This document shows, in pieces, positions 1 to 5,563 of a stretch of 6,941 bases of DNA. Source of the stretch: Granulosicoccaceae bacterium (GTDB lineage: Bacteria > Pseudomonadota > Gammaproteobacteria > Granulosicoccales > Granulosicoccaceae); NCBI GenBank assembly GCA_023301405.1, contig JALZUX010000404.1, positions 1 to 6,941 on the forward strand. The letters are read 5' to 3'. The notes beneath the pieces were generated by a model, which did not search any database, was not told the DNA's origin, and worked only from the letters and a program-made list of their open reading frames with translations. Positions within the stretch are counted from its first letter, which is position 1. Every line of letters starts with the position of its first letter. The translations under genes and the position numbers were made by a program.

Positions 1-3000
1 AAAAGTGTTGCTAGCGTACATCAACAAAAAAATTCTTTGTCCGGCTTGTTTGATATTCGAAAGCTAGGTGATGAAGGACGATTATCGCAACTACAAGAGT
101 CACTTGATAAAGGCGGCGTTCTAGGTTGGTTTAATAGTGATTGGCGTGCGGCCAGAGCCACCTTGAAGTCTATTGCGGCGGCAGAATCTGTCAGTGTCGG
201 GCGACTGCGTGAAGGGTTACCGCTCGCGATTCGCTTTGCCACTGAATGTACTGCACTCAATAATCATGACGAATACGCCCGCCTGCTGGGCGAACAATAC
301 GATGGGGTAAATACTGATGCTAGTGGGTTAGCACTGTTAAGAGCATGGTATAAAAATGTTTCTGCTGAGTTGCCAGGTGATCTGGCACGTGGGCTCACTG
401 AGTTACCGGCTGATGCCGAGCAGAAATTACGACACCTTATTGACCGGAATGCGCTCGGTCTAATGCAAGAGATCATACAAACGGTTCGGAAAATCAGGCC
501 CGCTTTACAGCTAGGTGATTTACTGCATAACGATGATATTCCGCTACTGGGTGACAATGGAGCGTTGCAGCCGCTGTCGCTATTATTTGATCAAAATATT
601 AATGATGCCCGCGGTGTGTTTGGCAGTGATAACGTTAGCGTGGCAGAAATGAATCAGCAGTTAACCACGGTAGAGTCTTTAGCGCATGTTAAGTCTCAAT
701 GGTTTGATTCGGTCAATGCTGACAGCGCACTAGAGAAAGTATTTCAGATTGATGCGCAAGCGTTAGTCAGAAACGGCGCAGAGCATGGTGCTATACATTC
801 AACGATATCTTTTGTGGCAGACCTAAACGCTTCTAACGTATGTGAAGCCGTGAAAACCACTGTCATGCAATCACCGCAGCAATATACCATTGATGAGCTT
901 CACGCTGTTTCTACTGAAGTGGAGGCTGGGCTTGGTAATTTTGAAGAAGCGCTAAACGTGTTTGTTGCTGCAGGTGATGTTTCACTTAATGATTGGCAGC
1001 TACATTGTGGCACTGATCTGGGCTTGTTGTCGGCACGCAATAGCAACGCGCTTGATAATAAATCATCACTGATGCAGTGGATGAGCTACAAGCAGAGCGC
1101 AGCACAGTTAGGTCAGCTTGGGCTTGCCGGTATGGCGACTAGCTGTGAACGTGGTGACCTGCCGGTACATCAGATTAATGATGCCTACCTTGCACTGGCT
1201 TATGATCAACTGGCGCTTGAAGTCTTGCGGGAATGCCCGCCGCTTGCAGAATTTTCTGGTGATATACAACAATCACTTAGAGAACAGTTTGCCGTCACTG
1301 ATCAAAAAATACACCAGCTACAGCGTGAACGAATTGCCTGGAAGGCTGATCAGAATGACATACCGCAAGGCGTTAGTGGCGCCTACGTCAGTGAACTTAC
1401 TGAGCTTAAGCTGTTGCGCCATGAGTGCAACAAGAAAACCCGTCATATTCCGATCAGGCAGCTGCTGTCGCGTGCATCCAGTGCTCTTGTGCAGCTAAAA
1501 CCTTGCTTTATGATGGGGCCATTATCAGCGGCGCAATATTTAAAACCAGGGCAAATAGAATTTGATCTGGTTATCATGGATGAGGCCTCCCAGATCAAAC
1601 CCGAAGACTCGCTGGGGGTTATTGCCCGGGGCCGTCAATTGGTGGTGGTGGGTGATCCTAAGCAATTGCCGCCGACAAATTTCTTTGATCGTGTAGTACA
1701 CGATGAAGACGAAGAAGCCACCGTCCTTGGCGAGCAAGAGAGCATCCTGGATGCCACTATCCCGATGTTTAACAGTCGCCGGCTACGTTGGCACTACCGA
1801 TCACAGCACGAATCATTAATCGCGTTTTCAAATCAGAATTTTTACGATAATGATCTGGTGTTATTTCCGTCGCCGGCCCGGCAATCTGAAGAATATGGTG
1901 TTAAGCATGTGCTTGTGAATGGCGTGTTTGTTAATCGCACTAACGTTGAAGAGGCCAATGCTATTGCCGAAGCGGTAGCCTTGCACTTTCAACAGTATCC
2001 ACAAGATTCAGTTGGCGTGGTGGCGATGAACAGCAATCAGCGTGAACTCATCGATGCCACACTTGAATCAAAAGCGAAAGACGATCTGGTTCTGCGTGAG
2101 GCGCTTGAACGTAACCAGGAATCCGAAGAGCCATTGTTTATCAAAAACCTTGAGAACGTGCAGGGCGATGAACGTGACGTGATATTTATTTCAATGACGT
2201 ATGGCCCGCCGCAACAAGGCGCGCGCGTATATCAGCGCTTTGGTCCGATCAATTCAGATACCGGTTGGCGACGGCTTAACGTGTTGCTGACCCGCTCGCG
2301 CAAACGCATGAAGATATTCACGTCAATGGCATCAAGCGATATTGTCGCGGGTGAAAGCAGTCGTCGCGGTGTGGTGGCGCTTCGTGACTTACTGGCTTAC
2401 CTTGAAACCGGCATTGTTCATAATACCCGCCAAACCGGTCGCCAACCAGACAGCGATTTTGAAATCGCCGTGATCGAACGCTTAGAGCAGCGCGGGTATA
2501 GTTGTGTGCCGCAAATTGGTGTGGCTGGTTTTTTCATTGACATAGCGGTGATAGACCCGGCCAATGAAGGGCACTATTTAATGGGTATCGAATGTGATGG
2601 CGCAACTTATCACTCTGCCCGAACCGTTCGTGATCGCGACCGGCTTCGCGAAGCTGTACTTGAGCGACTAGGCTGGCGCATTAAAAGGGTCTGGTCAACT
2701 GACTGGTTTAAAAACCCGGATGCTGAAATACAACGTGTTGTTCATGAATTAGAGTTGTTGGTATCCCAGGCAAGCACAGTTACTAACGTGCCTGTGCTGG
2801 ATAATACCGTGCCTCACGAGGTTGATTCTGACGTCATGATCAAATCCGAGGGCGATACCGATGAGTGGCCCGTTGCAATAGAACCTATGGCAGAGGCGCC
2901 GTTGAAAACGGAAGCATTGTCCCCTGCGGTCGTGCGTGATTTGCCAAAAGCACTGGCAGAGCTTGCCCTGGAGATTGAAACCGACTTTCCCGATCACGGT

Positions 3001-3180
3001 GCCAGGCAAAGACTATTACGTGGGTCGATGCAAGAGGCGCTGCTTGAATTCAAGCCGACGACCATTGAAGCATTCGAAGCGCAAATCCCCGGGTTTCTAC
3101 GCCGGTCTATCGCGGCTGCGGAGTTTGATCGCTATCTACCTCGGGTGTTGGCAACTATTGAAGCTGCCAGAGAAGGCTGA
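1..3180 (+). CDS. SF1 helicase fused to PD-(D/E)XK-like endonuclease, COG1112/DUF4011 type, 5'-partial
   Basis: The frame is open from base 1, so the start lies left of the window; a TTG at 37 is only an internal codon. Residues are numbered from base 1 (1059 visible). Seen: Walker B/motif II DEAS (527-530), GDPKQLPP motif III (551-558), WHYRS (597-601), motif V ENVQGDERD (718-726) and motif VI RRLNVLLTRSR (757-767), the arginine-finger region of an SF1 (Upf1-like) ATPase. The preceding stretch QLQRERIAW, KKTRHIPIRQLL, LKPCFMMGPLSAAQYL is typical of the COG1112/DUF4011 family. A restriction-endonuclease-like (Vsr/DUF559/MTES_1575) domain follows, with SDFE (818-821), FFID (Asp847), IECDG (Glu864, Asp866) and WRIKRVWSTDWF. 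Then come an acidic, Pro-rich linker (about 920-978) and a helical C-terminal domain (about 980-1055). Residues 1-440 are mostly helical filler between motifs I and II. Inferred role: ATP-driven nucleic-acid translocase-nuclease, cytoplasmic, possibly defence. Family members are often near 2000 residues, so roughly half is missing. Confidence 0.9.
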   Translation, partial: KSVASVHQQKNSLSGLFDIRKLGDEGRLSQLQESLDKGGVLGWFNSDWRAARATLKSIAAAESVSVGRLREGLPLAIRFATECTALNNHDEYARLLGEQYDGVNTDASGLALLRAWYKNVSAELPGDLARGLTELPADAEQKLRHLIDRNALGLMQEIIQTVRKIRPALQLGDLLHNDDIPLLGDNGALQPLSLLFDQNINDARGVFGSDNVSVAEMNQQLTTVESLAHVKSQWFDSVNADSALEKVFQIDAQALVRNGAEHGAIHSTISFVADLNASNVCEAVKTTVMQSPQQYTIDELHAVSTEVEAGLGNFEEALNVFVAAGDVSLNDWQLHCGTDLGLLSARNSNALDNKSSLMQWMSYKQSAAQLGQLGLAGMATSCERGDLPVHQINDAYLALAYDQLALEVLRECPPLAEFSGDIQQSLREQFAVTDQKIHQLQRERIAWKADQNDIPQGVSGAYVSELTELKLLRHECNKKTRHIPIRQLLSRASSALVQLKPCFMMGPLSAAQYLKPGQIEFDLVIMDEASQIKPEDSLGVIARGRQLVVVGDPKQLPPTNFFDRVVHDEDEEATVLGEQESILDATIPMFNSRRLRWHYRSQHESLIAFSNQNFYDNDLVLFPSPARQSEEYGVKHVLVNGVFVNRTNVEEANAIAEAVALHFQQYPQDSVGVVAMNSNQRELIDATLESKAKDDLVLREALERNQESEEPLFIKNLENVQGDERDVIFISMTYGPPQQGARVYQRFGPINSDTGWRRLNVLLTRSRKRMKIFTSMASSDIVAGESSRRGVVALRDLLAYLETGIVHNTRQTGRQPDSDFEIAVIERLEQRGYSCVPQIGVAGFFIDIAVIDPANEGHYLMGIECDGATYHSARTVRDRDRLREAVLERLGWRIKRVWSTDWFKNPDAEIQRVVHELELLVSQASTVTNVPVLDNTVPHEVDSDVMIKSEGDTDEWPVAIEPMAEAPLKTEALSPAVVRDLPKALAELALEIETDFPDHGARQRLLRGSMQEALLEFKPTTIEAFEAQIPGFLRRSIAAAEFDRYLPRVLATIEAAREG

Positions 3181-3253
3181 CCCTGCTCGCGTAGTTCACG
3201 GGCCGATTGGTGAATAAAAATGTAATGATCGATGAAAATTCCTGTGAATAATG

Positions 3254-3317
3254 CGAGCCAAGATCACCAATGCTGGTGCTTATTGTACGATAAGCTACTG
3301 CGGTCGCATCTGGCTCG
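3254..3317. repeat. Cloverleaf-like inverted-repeat element
   Basis: An outer perfect 7-bp stem, CGAGCCA (3254-3260) with TGGCTCG (3311-3317), encloses three small arms: CACCA/TGGTG with loop ATGC (3265-3278), CTTAT/ATAAG with loop TGTACG (3279-3295), and a weak TGC/GCA with loop GGTC (3299-3308). The arms sit side by side without clashing, so a four-way junction can be drawn. It is not a tRNA: it is 64 nt long, lacks the T-loop consensus and lacks a 5-bp T stem next to the outer stem. It also lacks the RYYYAAC/GTTRRRY ends of an integron attC site. It could be a structured RNA, a transcript 3' end or chance; one such 7-bp pair is expected by chance in a gap this long. Confidence 0.35.
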
Positions 3318-3369
3318 TTACCTATTACTGACTATATGTTGTGACGTAGTGTGATCTAGATGTCCACAT

Positions 3370-3384
3370 GTAGTGGGAAACTAC
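3370..3384 (+). other. Small hairpin, weak terminator candidate
   Basis: GTAGT and ACTAC form a perfect 5-bp stem with loop GGGAA, followed by TTT and then ACATCG. The stem is short and AT-balanced and the T run is only three bases. At best it is a weak intrinsic terminator for the helicase transcript, about 190 bases past its stop codon. It may equally be fortuitous. Confidence 0.12.
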
Positions 3385-3423
3385 TTTACATCGTCAAGAC
3401 AACCACGCCACGCGCGCTTTTAG

Positions 3424-3464
3424 TTGGGCTCGAAACTTTAGTTCACTATAAAAGCCTGTACAAT
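3424..3464 (+). promoter_or_regulatory. Possible sigma-70-type promoter(s) for tamAB
   Basis: Two overlapping candidates are visible. One pairs TTGGGC (3424-3429) with TATAAA (3447-3452) at a 17-base spacing. The other pairs TTTAGT (3437-3442) with TACAAT (3459-3464) at 16 bases. Both -10 elements match five of six consensus bases; both -35 elements are poor. The second would start transcription near 3471, just before the first leader hairpin, giving a leader of about 185 nt. Placement between the helicase stop and the tamAB pair makes a promoter somewhere in this gap likely, but the exact site is a guess. Confidence 0.25.
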
Positions 3465-3473
3465 TAAAGTGCC

Positions 3474-3492
3474 GGCGAAAGTCCATTTCGCC
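3474..3492 (+). other. Leader stem-loop 1 upstream of tamA
   Basis: GGCGAAA (3474-3480) and TTTCGCC (3486-3492) form a perfect 7-bp stem with the five-base loop GTCCA. No T run follows, so it is not an intrinsic terminator. If the TACAAT element at 3459 is the -10 box, this hairpin would sit at the 5' end of the tamA transcript, where it could protect the RNA or begin a regulatory fold. Confidence 0.4.
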
Positions 3493-3521
3493 AGTCTATT
3501 GACTATACTTACTAAAAAGCT

Positions 3522-3558
3522 GTGCCTGATATTGTTCCGCCCACGGGCAGACAGGCAC
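3522..3558 (+). other. Leader stem-loop 2 upstream of tamA
   Basis: GTGCCTG (3522-3528) pairs perfectly with CAGGCAC (3552-3558) around 23 nt. That loop contains GCCC/GGGC, which could form a short inner stem. On the plus strand the stem is followed by AAT triplets and not by T residues. On the minus strand the same stem is followed after four bases by five Ts, which resembles a weak terminator for leftward transcription, but no leftward gene is present. Confidence 0.35.
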
Positions 3559-3559
3559 C

Positions 3560-3571
3560 AATAATAATAAT
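3560..3571 (+). repeat. AAT triplet run, four copies
   Basis: Four tandem AAT triplets lie between leader stems 2 and 3 and are predicted to be unpaired. As RNA they match an A-R-N triplet repeat, the known preference of the distal face of the RNA chaperone Hfq. A run of four triplets is short, so this is only a candidate binding site or a simple-sequence linker. Confidence 0.3.
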
Positions 3572-3579
3572 TAAGTAGA

Positions 3580-3610
3580 CGCTCAACGCGCGATAAACGT
3601 AGCTTGAGCG
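3580..3610 (+). other. Leader stem-loop 3 upstream of tamA
   Basis: CGCTCAA (3580-3586) and TTGAGCG (3604-3610) form a perfect 7-bp stem enclosing 17 nt, within which a short further pairing is possible. It lies 45 nt before the tamA start codon and is the last of three consecutive perfect stems in the presumed leader. No T-tract follows it. Confidence 0.35.
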
Positions 3611-3641
3611 GCGTGAATCGAGGTATCCAACATTGAATTCC

Positions 3642-3652
3642 CGGTTTAACCG
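3642..3652. promoter_or_regulatory. Palindrome next to the tamA start, no Shine-Dalgarno
   Basis: CGGTT-T-AACCG is a perfect 5-bp palindrome around a central T, ending four bases before the tamA ATG. It occupies the place where a ribosome binding site should be. No purine-rich AGGAG-like sequence lies within 20 bases of the start; the nearest AGG (3621-3623) is about 33 bases away. It may be a small operator or may simply replace a ribosome site. Confidence 0.25.
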
Positions 3653-3655
3653 TTG

Positions 3656-5563
3656 ATGACTGAAGGCATTCTTCATAGGTATCGTCAGGTTGCAAGGCTG
3701 CTTGTGTTGTGCTGTCTGGTGGTTGTATTTATTTCATCGTCCGCAGCGCAAACTGATACTGATTCTGCATCACAGAGTGTAAAGCTTAGTGTTGTGATGC
3801 GTGGGCTTGAATTGACTCACCGCAAGAATGTTGAAGGGATGCTTGCGCTATGGGAGTTTAATGATAAAAAAATTCCGTCTGTTGCCAGACTCCGCTTTAT
3901 GCACAGTAAAGCCACTGAGCAGATTCAGGCGGCACTTCGTCCCTTTGGTTATTACCGGGCGAAGGTTGAAGCTGATTTATCTGACCTGGGTAACCAGTGG
4001 CAGGCGTTTTATCGCATAACGTTAGGCGACCGGGTAATGGTGGACAGTGATCCGGTGATTGCATTAAATAATGTGGTTGTTGATTGTAAAGATTTTCGAT
4101 ACATACCCTACGATCACAGAAGCATCATGCCTGATATTAAAATTGAGGATGAGCAGTTTAATAAGCATAAAGATCTGGTGCTGGAATTTTGTCAGGCAAA
4201 GGAAAAGGCAGACCTTCGAAAAGGCGAGCCACTTGATCAGCAGGCTTACGATGCGTTGAAGCAAACGTTGCAAACAACTGCCAGTCGACTGGGGTACTTT
4301 GATGCGCAGTTTACTAAGCATGAAATAAGAATTGATATAAAAGCCTACACCGCGGCAGTGAATCTGGTAATGGATCCGGGTGAGCGTTACCGGATTGGTG
4401 AGGCAAAGTTGGCTCAGGACAAAAGGTGGATATCAACCGATTTGCTAGATCGGTATGTTGAGCTGCAGGATCAAGACTACTTTGATGCAGGTGCTTTGCA
4501 GACTTTACAAAGTGATTTATCCAATACTGAATATTACAAGCAGGTTGATGTTAAAGCGGAGGTGCAAGACGCAGAGGATCTAGAGATTCCAGTGCAAGTG
4601 GATCTGGCTCATATTAAGCCCCGTGTGTATGTATTCGGGATTGGCTACGGTACTGACACCGGTGTGCGTACAAGGTTGGGGATTACCGGACGTCGGGTGA
4701 ATACCCGAGGTCATAAATACACGTTGGAAGGCCGATTGTCAGAGATAGATTACGGCATAGCGGCAAGTTATACCGTCCCCACGGGCGACCCGAGAACCGA
4801 TAGCTATGGCGTACATGTTCGACTGGATAATGAAGAAACTGATCGGGGTGAGTCTTTCGCCGTTAGTCTGGGAGGTAATTACCGGTATCGTGACGGCTTT
4901 TGGTTCAAAAGCTATCGAGTCGATTTTACAGTAGATGAATTTCTTGTCACTGGAGAGCTCTCTGATACGACAACAACATTGTTGGTGCCCAGTGCGGAAT
5001 GGACTCGCACTTTCCCAGCTACGCTTGAAAAAAGAATTAATGCCGTCAACGGTAATTGGTTGCAACTGACTTTGCGCGGGGCCAGTGAAGCGATTCTGTC
5101 AGATACATCGTTCATTCAACCGCGAATTTCGACTAAGTGGATAAACTCTTTTGAAAACCATCACCGTTTGATCGCCAGGGGTACGGCCGCAACAACCTGG
5201 GTTGATGATTTTGAAAAATTGCCGCTCTCACTGCGCTATTACACTGGGGGTGATTCAACGGTGAGAGGTTATAGTTTCCAGAATATTTCACCGCGTAATG
5301 AAGATAACGAGGTTCAAGGTGGAAGGCACTTGCTTGAAGCCAGTCTTGAATACGAAGTACCACTGACAGGAAATATTAGCTGGGCTGCTTTCAGTGATTA
5401 TGGCGATGCTTTTAATAGCAGCCCCGATTTTCGCCTTGGTATAGGGGTTGGTCTAAGGTGGCGATCACCGATCGGCCCGGTGCGCGTTGATGTTGCGCGT
5501 AGTCTGGATAGCCCCGGCGAAGGCAACGTACATTTGCACATATCACTCGGACCAGACTTATGA
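3656..5563 (+). CDS. tamA: TamA, outer-membrane Omp85-family translocation/assembly protein
   Basis: 635 residues from the ATG at 3656; an in-frame TTG directly before it is less likely. A signal peptide is clear: basic start, hydrophobic core at residues 15-26, likely cut after SAA (29-31). Three periplasmic POTRA domains follow (roughly 41-125, 138-235, 236-320), with GYYRAKV at 98 and GYFDAQF at 213, the usual POTRA-end pattern. A 16-strand beta barrel runs from about 324 to the end and includes GGDSTVRGY, whose VRGY (536-539) is the conserved Omp85 loop 6 motif. It ends in HLHISLGPDL, a TamA-type barrel signal. Family role: with TamB it assists autotransporter/outer-membrane protein insertion and envelope lipid transport. 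It is longer than E. coli TamA (577 residues), partly through an insertion around 144-179 carrying the only two cysteines outside the signal peptide. No Shine-Dalgarno is visible; the stop overlaps the tamB start. Confidence 0.95.
   Translation: MTEGILHRYRQVARLLVLCCLVVVFISSSAAQTDTDSASQSVKLSVVMRGLELTHRKNVEGMLALWEFNDKKIPSVARLRFMHSKATEQIQAALRPFGYYRAKVEADLSDLGNQWQAFYRITLGDRVMVDSDPVIALNNVVVDCKDFRYIPYDHRSIMPDIKIEDEQFNKHKDLVLEFCQAKEKADLRKGEPLDQQAYDALKQTLQTTASRLGYFDAQFTKHEIRIDIKAYTAAVNLVMDPGERYRIGEAKLAQDKRWISTDLLDRYVELQDQDYFDAGALQTLQSDLSNTEYYKQVDVKAEVQDAEDLEIPVQVDLAHIKPRVYVFGIGYGTDTGVRTRLGITGRRVNTRGHKYTLEGRLSEIDYGIAASYTVPTGDPRTDSYGVHVRLDNEETDRGESFAVSLGGNYRYRDGFWFKSYRVDFTVDEFLVTGELSDTTTTLLVPSAEWTRTFPATLEKRINAVNGNWLQLTLRGASEAILSDTSFIQPRISTKWINSFENHHRLIARGTAATTWVDDFEKLPLSLRYYTGGDSTVRGYSFQNISPRNEDNEVQGGRHLLEASLEYEVPLTGNISWAAFSDYGDAFNSSPDFRLGIGVGLRWRSPIGPVRVDVARSLDSPGEGNVHLHISLGPDL

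Larger units (their letters stand above)
3181..3655. other. Non-coding gap with several inverted repeats
   Basis: This stretch separates the helicase stop from the tamA start. No open frame has both a ribosome binding site and a recognisable product. The longest plus-strand frame I tried to defend is 26 codons at 3251. The gap holds four perfect 7-bp inverted repeats with loops of 5 to 50 nt (separate entries), shorter stems at 3195-3214 and 3370-3384, and weak promoter-like hexamers near 3424-3464. No stem is followed by a proper U-tract on the plus strand, so I cannot place the helicase terminator. No tRNA consensus (TTCRA T-loop) is present on either strand. Confidence 0.8.

Noticed and set aside
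3195..3214. TTCAC/GTGAA hairpin just after the helicase stop as its terminator
   Set aside because: Only five base pairs with a ten-base loop, and it is followed by an A-rich stretch instead of Ts.
3254..3317. tRNA gene
   Set aside because: The 7-bp outer stem is suggestive, but the element is only 64 nt and has no TTCRA T-loop or 5-bp T stem on either strand.
3251..3331. A 26-codon open frame (starting MRAKITNAG) between the helicase and tamA
   Set aside because: No Shine-Dalgarno, no recognisable product, and it coincides with the cloverleaf-like inverted repeat, which explains the sequence equally well.
3499..3532. Promoter with TTGACT as -35
   Set aside because: No acceptable -10 hexamer at 16-18 bases; the nearest TGATAT is 22 bases away.
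3515..3560. Minus-strand intrinsic terminator (stem 2 plus five Ts)
   Set aside because: The loop is large, the T run is short and starts four bases after the stem, and no leftward gene is present to be terminated.
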